Assembly (NCBI GenBank): GCA_001515955.1 | Contig: LOES01000197.1 | Span: 1 to 15,476, forward strand | Source of the DNA: Clostridia bacterium BRH_c25 | GTDB taxonomy: Bacteria; Bacillota_A; Clostridia; Lutisporales; Lutisporaceae | Direction of reading: 5' to 3' | DNA length: 15,476 nt | Part shown: positions 9,855 through 15,476 of the stretch, in pieces | Numbering within the stretch: position 1 is the first letter of the stretch | Layout: every line of letters begins with the position of its first letter | Notes under the pieces: generated by a model | Databases searched by the model: none | What the model was told of the DNA's origin: nothing | What the model saw: only the letters and a program-made list of their open reading frames with translations | Position numbers and translations under genes: made by a program

Positions 9855-11432
9855 ATGTTCGACTATTCTCTTTATTATGTGTGCTTAGTGCTATCATGTA
9901 TTATTACAGCTTTACTAGGTTTAATTGCATTGCAGCGAAGTGTGAATAGAGGAGCTGTTGCTTTTGCGTGTTTAATGTTTGGAGCTGCATTATTTTCCTT
10001 TTGCTATATTTTTAAGGCATCAAGCTTATCAATATATAAAGCATACTTCTGGCTAAAGGCTGTCTATATTGGAATTGCTTCTATACCGGTATTTTGGTAT
10101 ATTATGATTTACCAGTATACTGGAGAAAAAAGTGAATTATCAAATAAAGTAATTGAGAGACTTTTCATAATACCTTTAATTACATTATTCTTATTGTTTT
10201 CTAATACTTATCATGATTTATATTATTCCAATCTTATGCTTACACGCCCCGGGCTTATCAGTATGATTCATTTCGAGAAAGGGCCATGGTATTGGGTTCA
10301 TTTAGTTTATTCTTATACATTGTTTATAAGTGGTTATGTTCGTTTGTTAAAGGAATGGTGGTATTCTGACAAAATCTATCGGAGTCGCTTGGGCATTTTT
10401 TTAGCAGGTGCTGTTGCACCATGGTTTGCCAATATACTGTATCATATGCGAAGAACCCCACAGGGTATTGATTTCAGTCCGGCGTCATACGCAATAGCCG
10501 GGTTGATTTTTGCATGGGGAATATACAGGTATGGTGTTTTCGAGTTAATTCCGATAGCTCGGGATAATGTCTTTGAAGCGATGAGGGATGGAGTAATTGT
10601 ATTTGATTTGCGAAATCGTGTAGTTGATTTTAATTTGGAAGCTAAAAACATTATGAAAGATATTACTGATCTCGAAATCGGGCTAACGTTCAATAAGGAA
10701 CTTGAAGGTTATTTCGACATTTCAAGTACAACGATGCCTGGACTATGTGAACAACGTGAAGTAAAAATTACAGTAAAGAATGAAATGATTTACTATAGCT
10801 GTATTTTATCTCAGATAATGAATAAAAAGAAAGATGTAGTCGGAAAAACGCTGATAATGAGAAATATTACGGATCAAATAAAGTTAAGAGAACGCTTAAG
10901 GACTCTTGCGACTTTAGACGGACTTACTAACATTTTTAACCGGAGGTATTTCCTCGAATTAGGCCGTATAGAGTTGGAAGAATATGAAAGCAAAGAACAG
11001 CCTTCAGCTATAGTCTTGTTTGATATTGATTTATTTAAGAAGATTAATGATACATTTGGGCATGAAGCAGGAGATAATGTTCTTTGTACAGTCGCCAAGG
11101 TCTTTGCAAATTACTTGCGCAGTACGGATATTTTTGCCCGATATGGTGGAGAAGAATTTGTATGCCTGCTGCTGAACACAAACTCTGAGACGGCAATGCA
11201 AATAGCAGAACGTATTAGAATTAATCTAAACTATTCACCGTTAGATTTTCAAGGTAATTCATTAAGAGTAACTGCAAGCTTTGGTGTTGCAGGGACAGAT
11301 TTGGTTGGTAAAACCAATTTGGAGGAATTATTAAAGATGGCAGATAAAGCTTTATATGATGCAAAAGGAAGAGGTAGAAATTGCACATGTCTTTTTGCAA
11401 GGGGCCTTAATAAGATATCCCAATGGCAGTAA
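9855..11432 (+). CDS. Membrane-bound diguanylate cyclase: 7TM N-terminal domain, PAS-like domain, GGDEF
   Basis: A 525-residue enzyme expected to join two GTP into cyclic di-GMP at the inner face of the membrane. Seven hydrophobic segments (about 7-27, 37-55, 68-88, 103-117, 147-165, 178-196, 210-228) match the seven-helix N-terminal sensor found on some histidine kinases and cyclases. A PAS-like stretch follows (about 236-340, AMRDGVIVFDLRNRVVDFN and ending MRNITDQ), then GGDEF (about 352-512): LDGLTNIFNRRYF, FDIDLFKKINDTFGHEAGD, and the active-site loop GGEEF (431-435). RSTD at 422-425, five residues before the loop, is a proper inhibitory I-site, so product feedback is likely. All catalytic positions I can check are intact. 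GGGGGG lies about 6 bases before the ATG. In the gap from MCP3 the only promoter hint is an extended -10-like TGAGATAAT (9814-9822). It is the synthetic counterpart of the HD-GYP protein at 2220. Confidence 0.92.
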   Translation: MFDYSLYYVCLVLSCIITALLGLIALQRSVNRGAVAFACLMFGAALFSFCYIFKASSLSIYKAYFWLKAVYIGIASIPVFWYIMIYQYTGEKSELSNKVIERLFIIPLITLFLLFSNTYHDLYYSNLMLTRPGLISMIHFEKGPWYWVHLVYSYTLFISGYVRLLKEWWYSDKIYRSRLGIFLAGAVAPWFANILYHMRRTPQGIDFSPASYAIAGLIFAWGIYRYGVFELIPIARDNVFEAMRDGVIVFDLRNRVVDFNLEAKNIMKDITDLEIGLTFNKELEGYFDISSTTMPGLCEQREVKITVKNEMIYYSCILSQIMNKKKDVVGKTLIMRNITDQIKLRERLRTLATLDGLTNIFNRRYFLELGRIELEEYESKEQPSAIVLFDIDLFKKINDTFGHEAGDNVLCTVAKVFANYLRSTDIFARYGGEEFVCLLLNTNSETAMQIAERIRINLNYSPLDFQGNSLRVTASFGVAGTDLVGKTNLEELLKMADKALYDAKGRGRNCTCLFARGLNKISQWQ

Positions 11433-11751
11433 TAGAAATTATGTTGTTAGCATGAGAATAGATTGAAAGTAGGCATTATTGATATAATATGGAGCTAAAA
11501 GCGGTATCAGAATATGTGAATTTTCGGAATATTTTATATTGACGTTCATAAATAAGTTTTGTTATTATTGTTGTAATAAAACAAATTACGACAAAATATA
11601 ACATTTTTTTCGTTTTGAGGGGGTTATTATATTAGATAGATCAGTAGAAAGATTAATGGGACTCACTAGGAATTAATTGAATGGCCAGACGAACTGACAT
11701 ATTAGAAGCTTAGTATAACAAGTGAAATAAAACTGAAAGCGAGGGTTATTT
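11433..11751 (+). other. 319-base intergenic region upstream of MCP4
   Basis: Very A+T-rich with no convincing gene. It holds a promoter candidate (11539-11568), a CodY-like palindrome AATTTTCGGAATATT (11519-11533, two mismatches to AATTTTCWGAAAATT), and a GAGGGGG stretch (11617-11623) that resembles a ribosome binding site but has no usable start codon after it. The leader from the proposed promoter to MCP4 would be about 175 bases. No terminator for the diguanylate cyclase gene is evident. Confidence 0.5.
11539..11568 (+). promoter_or_regulatory. Candidate sigma-A promoter for MCP4
   Basis: TTGACG (11539-11544) is a near-consensus -35. TATTAT (11563-11568) is a -10 with 18-base spacing, preceded by TG one base away (extended -10, TGT). 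A CodY-like palindrome lies directly upstream, an uncommon position for repression but possible for modulation. Prediction by eye in A+T-rich DNA. Confidence 0.45.
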
Positions 11752-13863
11752 ATGAAGTCGATAAAGAGCAAATTGGTTTTAAGCATGTCAATAAGTATAT
11801 TGGTAGTACTAGGCATTATTGTAGGTATTGTCGGGATTACAGTGCGCAGCAATACATTAAATCAAGCGTACAGCTCGGTTGAATTACAAGCGAAGTATTC
11901 ATCTAAAAAAGTACAGCAAAAATTAGAGTTTGCTATGAATATCTCACGAGCACTCGCTCATAGCTTTGAAGGTTTAAAACAAGTTGGAAGCACCAGCAGA
12001 GATGATATGAACATGATATTGAAAAATGTCTTGTCTCAAAACCCTGATTTCCTCGGAATATGGACTATATGGGAGCCGGACGCATTAGATGGAGAGGATA
12101 GCTTATATAAGGATACAGAGGGTAGTGACGGTACAGGCAGATTTATACCTTATTGGTATTGGTCCGGAGGAAATATATATAACCTGCCCTGTGAAGCATA
12201 TGAGGTGCCTGGAGACGGGGACTATTACCTTCTTGCAAGAAACTCCGGAATGGAAACAATCCTCGACCCGTTTGAATATGAGATAGAAGGAAAAAAAATA
12301 TTAATGACATCCATTGTAGCTCCTATTATTGATAATAATAAGGTCTTGGGTGTAGTAGGCATTGATATATCGTTGGAAGCATTACAGTCAATCAGTGATG
12401 AAATAAAAATAATGGAAACCGGTTATGGTACAATTATCTCTAACTCTGGAATATATGTTACACATCCGGTTAAGGAACTGGTAGGAACAAATATGTTTGA
12501 TACGGAAATTGAGCAAAAAGAAGAAATTCTAAAGGCGGTAAAGGATGGAATAATAAATACCACCTTTCAACAGGATGATACAATAGGAAAGCAAGTATAT
12601 TCAGTCTTGGCTCCAATTGAAATAGGGAAATCAAAAACTCCTTGGGCAGTAGCAACAGTAGTTTCAATTGATGAAGTCACTGAGGCAGTAAATGAATTAA
12701 TATTATTAATAACGGGTGCAGGGCTTATTGGTGTTCTGGTTTTGCTCATTATTATCTGGTATATTGCCGGAATGATAGTAAATCCCATAAAGGTGCTATC
12801 CCAGCTTATTGATAGAATGGCAAAATATGATTTATCTATTGAGGAGAACTCAGCGACTGCAAAATATATAAAAAGGAAAGATGAAATAGGACTGATTACA
12901 AATGCATTAGCAACAATGCAGAACAATCTTATTACGCTGATAAAAGGAATTTCCAATACATCCCAGCAAGTGGCATCCTCATCGGAAGAGCTAACTGCCA
13001 CCAGTCAGCAGTCTGCTACGGCTGCAGATGAAGTAGCCAGAACCATTGAAGAAATAGCAAGGGGAGCCGGTGACCAAGCAAGGAACACTGAAGAGGGAGC
13101 AGTACATATTAATGAATTAGGTCAATTGATAGAAAAAGATCAGAAATATATAGAAGAGCTTAATAGTACTGCCAATAAGGTAAGTACATTAAAGGATGAA
13201 GGGTTAGAGGGCTTGAAGGAGCTTGTGGAAAAGACAAATGCAAATAATAAAGCATCGAAGGAAATACAGGATATTATTATTAATACCAATGAGAGTGCAA
13301 CAAAAATAGAAAATGCAAGTCAGATGATTAAAAGTATTGCAGAGCAAACAAATTTGTTAGCCCTTAATGCAGCAATTGAAGCAGCCAGGGCAGGAGAAAC
13401 GGGAAGAGGCTTTGCTGTTGTCGCCGATGAGATTCGAAGACTCTCAGAGCAGTCTAACGAGTTTACAGGTGAAATATCAGAGGTAATTCAAGAATTAACC
13501 GGTAAGACACGACATGCTGTGGAGACAATGGAGGAAGTTGGTAAATTGGTTGTCTCACAAACAAAAAGTGTAGAAGAAAGCAATGAGAAATTTGAAGGGA
13601 TTGCTGCTGCTATAGAAAAAATGAAGCTGGTGATAGCTGATATTAACCAATCAGGACATGAAATGGAAGCTAAAAAGGGCCAGATAATCGGTATAATAGA
13701 AAACCTTTCAGCCATATCGGAAGAAAACGCAGCCGGAACACAGGAGGCATCGGCCTCAATAGAAGAACAGACTTCATCTATTGAGGAAATAGCAAATGCC
13801 AGTGAAGCTTTGGCAAAGCTGGCGGAAGAAATGCAGGATAGTATTAATAAGTTCAAATATTAG
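11752..13863 (+). CDS. Methyl-accepting chemotaxis protein with a double-Cache sensor (MCP4)
   Basis: A 703-residue chemoreceptor. TM1 is about residues 8-31. The dCache sensor (32-315) carries a distinctive series: [17 protein letters not shown] (100-116), [14 protein letters not shown] (127-140), [19 protein letters not shown] (156-174), [10 protein letters not shown] and [14 protein letters not shown]. This WEP, GRF-PYW and DYYLL pattern is common in a subset of dCache receptors; I cannot assign a ligand from it. TM2 is about 316-341, HAMP 342-397, and the signalling tip [19 protein letters not shown] at about 531-549. Residues 389-703 are about 88% identical to MCP1, so MCP1 and MCP4 should feed the same kinase complex in the same way while detecting different things. 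GCGAGGG lies 6 bases before the ATG. It appears to be a single-gene unit: own promoter candidate upstream and a strong terminator downstream. Confidence 0.93.
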   Translation: MKSIKSKLVLSMSISILVVLGIIVGIVGITVRSNTLNQAYSSVELQAKYSSKKVQQKLEFAMNISRALAHSFEGLKQVGSTSRDDMNMILKNVLSQNPDFLGIWTIWEPDALDGEDSLYKDTEGSDGTGRFIPYWYWSGGNIYNLPCEAYEVPGDGDYYLLARNSGMETILDPFEYEIEGKKILMTSIVAPIIDNNKVLGVVGIDISLEALQSISDEIKIMETGYGTIISNSGIYVTHPVKELVGTNMFDTEIEQKEEILKAVKDGIINTTFQQDDTIGKQVYSVLAPIEIGKSKTPWAVATVVSIDEVTEAVNELILLITGAGLIGVLVLLIIIWYIAGMIVNPIKVLSQLIDRMAKYDLSIEENSATAKYIKRKDEIGLITNALATMQNNLITLIKGISNTSQQVASSSEELTATSQQSATAADEVARTIEEIARGAGDQARNTEEGAVHINELGQLIEKDQKYIEELNSTANKVSTLKDEGLEGLKELVEKTNANNKASKEIQDIIINTNESATKIENASQMIKSIAEQTNLLALNAAIEAARAGETGRGFAVVADEIRRLSEQSNEFTGEISEVIQELTGKTRHAVETMEEVGKLVVSQTKSVEESNEKFEGIAAAIEKMKLVIADINQSGHEMEAKKGQIIGIIENLSAISEENAAGTQEASASIEEQTSSIEEIANASEALAKLAEEMQDSINKFKY
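12916..13863 (+). repeat. Paralogous direct repeat, copy B (MCP signalling module)
   Basis: Second copy of the 948-bp stretch at 4324-5271, with no gaps. Differences cluster in two places, around MCP4 residues 496-506 and 570-601, which are arms of the coiled coil on either side of the tip; the tip itself differs at one residue (ET for ES). Confidence 0.9.
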
Positions 13864-13891
13864 AAGCACAGCCGGGATAATCCATAGCAGC

Positions 13892-13936
13892 AAATATAAA
13901 TACTACAGTATTAATAGCTGTAGTATTTATATTTTT
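13892..13936 (+). terminator. Strong Rho-independent terminator after MCP4
   Basis: A perfect 17-bp stem: 13892-13908 (AAATATAAATACTACAG) pairs with 13918-13934, with a 9-base loop and a run of T at 13932-13936. It separates the chemotaxis region from ylmC. The stem is A+T-rich at its base, so a reverse-strand function is also conceivable. Confidence 0.9.
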
Positions 13937-13954
13937 GCCTTTATCTATAGATTA

Positions 13955-13969
13955 TTGGAATATTTCCAA
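13955..13969. promoter_or_regulatory. Perfect inverted repeat upstream of ylmC (possible operator)
   Basis: TTGGAA-TAT-TTCCAA is a perfect 6-3-6 inverted repeat, 66 bases before the ylmC start and just after the MCP4 terminator. It has no T-run, so it is not a terminator. The position fits an operator at the ylmC promoter, but I recognise no matching regulator, and I could not identify a clear promoter (including SigE, SigG or SigK types) next to it. Confidence 0.35.
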
Positions 13970-14035
13970 GCTTATGATATAGGATATAGTATGATATTAC
14001 AATCACAGGGAGTATTATTGCAGGGAGGGGTAAGG

Positions 14036-14275
14036 ATGGTTAAGATATCAGAGCTGAAACAGAGGGAAGTAATAAACATAAATGACGGCAGAAGGCTTGG
14101 AATTGTATACGACGTGGAAATCGACATGGAAAAGGGGCGGATTGATGCAATAGTAATACCGGGGACAGGAAGGGTACTGGGACTGTTCAGCAAGGAGAGC
14201 GATATAGTGGTCAGCTGGGAGAGCATCAAGAAAATTGGCACAGATGTAATACTCATTGAAGGCGGGGGGTATTAA
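14036..14275 (+). CDS. ylmC: YlmC/YmxH-family PRC-barrel protein
   Basis: A 79-residue single PRC-barrel domain of the YlmC/YmxH family, associated with sporulating Firmicutes; its molecular role is not settled. The sequence shows KISELKQREVININDGRRLG (residues 3-22), DVEIDMEKGRIDAIVIPG (26-43) and SDIVVSWESIKKIGTDVILIE near the end, typical of the family in order and length. The frame extends upstream to 13796, but that part overlaps MCP4 and a terminator. The ATG at 14036 is preferred because GGGAGGGG lies about 7 bases before it and the protein then has the family's normal length. In many Clostridia the family sits beside sigG and nrdR; nrdR is indeed the next gene, while the upstream neighbour here is MCP4. 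A terminator overlaps its stop codon. Confidence 0.9.
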   Translation: MVKISELKQREVININDGRRLGIVYDVEIDMEKGRIDAIVIPGTGRVLGLFSKESDIVVSWESIKKIGTDVILIEGGGY

Positions 14276-14299
14276 AAAATGCGACAATGTCGCATTTTT
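14275..14299 (+). terminator. Terminator at the end of ylmC
   Basis: The hairpin AAAAATGCGA (14275-14284) with TCGCATTTTT (14290-14299), and a C-G pair inside, forms over a 3-base loop and ends in five T. It starts in the last base of the ylmC stop codon. The A-run and T-run symmetry means it could stop transcription from either side. Confidence 0.8.
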
Positions 14300-14398
14300 A
14301 AGTCGCGAGTCACTAGTCTCCAGTCGCTAGATTTTGCAATACCTTCGAAGCCTGAGCTCAAACCTAGCGACTAGTGACTAATGACCAGTGACTTAAAA
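14296..14398. repeat. Palindromic element built of 7-bp AGTCRCT repeats
   Basis: Left arm 14296-14330 and right arm 14364-14398 form a 35-bp inverted repeat with 29 matches around a 33-base centre. Inside each arm are four consecutive heptamers close to AGTCRCT: left AGTCGCG, AGTCACT, AGTCTCC, AGTCGCT; right, read on the minus strand, AGTCACT, GGTCATT, AGTCACT, AGTCGCT. The outer ends (TTTTAAGTC and GACTTAAAA) overlap the two flanking terminator hairpins. It has no coding capacity. It resembles small dispersed palindromic elements of bacterial intergenic regions; I do not know an established name for it. Confidence 0.75.
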
Positions 14399-14418
14399 TG
14401 TACTTCTAGTACATTTTT
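14395..14418 (+). terminator. Second short hairpin with T-run between ylmC and nrdR
   Basis: AAAATGTACT (14395-14404) pairs perfectly with AGTACATTTT (14408-14417) over a 3-base loop, followed by T and, after GTC, another run of six T. It mirrors the hairpin at 14275-14299 on the other side of the heptad palindrome and may act as a backup or reverse terminator. Confidence 0.6.
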
Positions 14419-14484
14419 GTCTTTTTTACGACAATAGGAGAAAGGAAAAGAATAGCAGAGATAATATATATTATTTCATTATTT

Positions 14485-14493
14485 TGGTATAAT
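14485..14493 (+). promoter_or_regulatory. nrdR: Extended -10 promoter element for nrdR
   Basis: TGGTATAAT is a consensus extended -10 (TGN plus TATAAT). No good -35 lies 17 bases upstream, which extended -10 promoters tolerate. Transcription would begin near 14500, giving a leader of about 145 bases that contains both proposed NrdR boxes. Confidence 0.6.
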
Positions 14494-14506
14494 CAGAAGA
14501 GTGATT

Positions 14507-14554
14507 TTACTATATCATGTATATTATAATACAATAGAGCACAATATATTGATG
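14507..14554 (+). promoter_or_regulatory. Pair of probable NrdR boxes
   Basis: Box 2 has the core CAATATATTG (14542-14551), a perfect match to the NrdR box core CWATATATWG. Box 1 has CTATATCATG (14510-14519), 8 of 10. Their centres are 32 bases apart, about three helical turns, the spacing known for paired NrdR boxes. They lie immediately downstream of the extended -10, where bound NrdR would block transcription, so nrdR and nrdD are probably autoregulated by dNTP level. Confidence 0.65.
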
Positions 14555-14645
14555 CAAAAATAGGAATGGAGACTCATACAAATAGTAATATAAACTCTGT
14601 TATTACGACATATTTTTCCATATACTTAGAGAGGAGGGATGACTA

Positions 14646-15101
14646 TTGAAGTGTCCTTATTGTGGCTATAGTGAAAGCAAAGTAGTAGACTCAAGACCTA
14701 CTGTTGAGGAAGCAGCGATAAGAAGAAGGCGTGAGTGTGAAAAATGTACAAAGAGGTTTACTACCTATGAAAAAATTGAAGAAATGCCTCTTATAATTGT
14801 CAAGAAGGGCGGCAGAAGGGAAGTCTATCAGAGAAGCAAAATGATGAACGGGCTTCTAAGGGCATGTGAAAAGCGGCCTGTTTCAATCTCTCAGATTGAA
14901 GCGATAGCAGATGAAATTGAAAAAGAGCTGTACAATTCCTTGGAGAAGGAAATAGACAGTAAAAAAATAGGAGAGTTGGTAATGCAAAGGCTCAAAAAAA
15001 TTGATGATGTTGCATATGTGCGGTTTGCTTCAGTTTATAGGCAGTTTAAGGACATCAATACTTTTTTGGAAGAGCTAAACAAGCTAAAAAACGAAAGATA
15101 G
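14646..15101 (+). CDS. nrdR: Transcriptional repressor NrdR
   Basis: NrdR represses ribonucleotide reductase genes in response to ATP and dATP. The 151-residue product has the N-terminal zinc ribbon with CPYC (C3, C6) and CEKC (C31, C34), then RRRRE and FTTYEKIEE, and an ATP-cone from about residue 49 ([19 protein letters not shown]) through [21 protein letters not shown]. Length and motif order are standard. The start is TTG at 14646, seven bases after AGGAGGG; the nearby ATG at 14639 is in another frame and would destroy the zinc ribbon. It is followed after 11 bases by nrdD, so the two form an operon. Confidence 0.97.
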   Translation: MKCPYCGYSESKVVDSRPTVEEAAIRRRRECEKCTKRFTTYEKIEEMPLIIVKKGGRREVYQRSKMMNGLLRACEKRPVSISQIEAIADEIEKELYNSLEKEIDSKKIGELVMQRLKKIDDVAYVRFASVYRQFKDINTFLEELNKLKNER

Positions 15102-15112
15102 GGGGAAGCTGA

Positions 15113-15476
15113 ATGTTCACAAAGATTCGCAAAAGAGATGGTAGAGTAGTAGATTTTACAAAAGAGAAAATTACAAGTGCAATATTCAAGGCAGCGCGGC
15201 AGGTAGGGGGAGAAGACTACGAAACCGCAGAAAATCTTACGGAAAGAGTGATTTCCTATCTTTTTAAGCACATCAAGGATGAGATTCCGGATGTGGAAAC
15301 AGTCCAGGATGCAGTGGAAAAGGTTTTAATTGAGACAGGCCACGCAAAGACTGCAAAAACATACATATTGTATAGATCCAAGAGAACCAGGATAAGAGAG
15401 ACAAAAAGTGAGTTAATGGATGTTGTTAAGGATATATTGGTGGAAACAAGCAGGGAGAATGCTAATGTCGGGAATT
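15113..15476 (+). CDS. nrdD: Anaerobic (class III) ribonucleoside-triphosphate reductase, 5' part only
   Basis: The first 121 codons of the glycyl-radical enzyme that reduces ribonucleotides to deoxyribonucleotides without oxygen; the frame runs off the window. Residues ~1-95 are an ATP-cone allosteric domain (KIRKRDGRVVDFTKEKI at the start, VETVQDAVEKVLIETGHAKT, YILYRSKRTRIRE). The next part (SELMDVVKDILVETSRENANVGN) matches the start of NrdD rather than class II NrdJ. The catalytic cysteines and the C-terminal glycyl loop lie outside the window. GGGGGAAG lies about 5 bases before the ATG. Close coupling to nrdR explains control, and the enzyme class suits a strict anaerobe. Confidence 0.92.
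   Translation, partial: MFTKIRKRDGRVVDFTKEKITSAIFKAARQVGGEDYETAENLTERVISYLFKHIKDEIPDVETVQDAVEKVLIETGHAKTAKTYILYRSKRTRIRETKSELMDVVKDILVETSRENANVGN

Noticed and set aside
11617..11690. Possible broken gene start: GAGGGGG followed by a short open stretch
   Set aside because: No ATG, GTG or TTG at proper spacing, and the ~15-residue reading resembles nothing recognisable.
11586..14610. Octamer TTACGACA (resembling a Spo0A box) at 11586, 14426 and 14603
   Set aside because: The reverse complement also occurs inside MCP2 (6524) and MCP3 (8882) coding sequence, and it deviates from the TGTCGAA core, so intergenic enrichment is not convincing.

Overview
The window looks like a low-GC, endospore-forming Firmicute of the class Clostridia. 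Signs of this are A+T-rich DNA, strong GGAGG-type ribosome binding sites, use of GTG and TTG starts, a YlmC/YmxH-family PRC-barrel gene, and an nrdR gene followed directly by an oxygen-sensitive class III ribonucleotide reductase (nrdD). All genes lie on the + strand. Species cannot be fixed from the sequence alone.

Layout. (1) 1-2070: the 3' part of a large MalT-type LuxR regulator, closed by a hairpin terminator. (2) 2131-9704: a chemosensory and c-di-GMP block. It opens with a sigma-28 (SigD/FliA)-like promoter, then a stand-alone HD-GYP phosphodiesterase, an intact cheW, and three methyl-accepting chemotaxis proteins (MCPs) with different extracytoplasmic sensors. Between the second and third MCP lies a 27-codon N-terminal remnant of a second cheW, followed by a terminator that sits just upstream of the third MCP. 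(3) 9855-11432: a seven-transmembrane PAS-GGDEF diguanylate cyclase. (4) 11433-13936: a regulatory gap with a likely promoter, then a fourth MCP whose signalling half is a near copy of that of the first MCP (about 88% identical by eye, without gaps), ended by a very strong terminator. (5) 13937-15476: a housekeeping end with ylmC, an unusual palindromic heptad-repeat element between two terminators, an nrdR promoter with two probable NrdR boxes, nrdR, and the 5' part of nrdD.

How it fits together. The MCPs and CheW would join a chemoreceptor array whose CheA, CheY, CheR and CheB are encoded elsewhere. The HD-GYP protein would break down cyclic di-GMP and the GGDEF protein would make it, so the block combines taxis receptors with both arms of a motility/attachment switch. 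The sigma-28-like site suggests that the first part is expressed with the flagellar regulon. The nrdR-nrdD pair is a separate unit that probably represses itself through NrdR.

I see no CRISPR array, transposase, phage gene, tRNA or rRNA. I found no clearly undescribed system. The most notable items are the decayed cheW with its leftover terminator, the receptor pair sharing one signalling module, and the heptad palindrome at 14296-14398.
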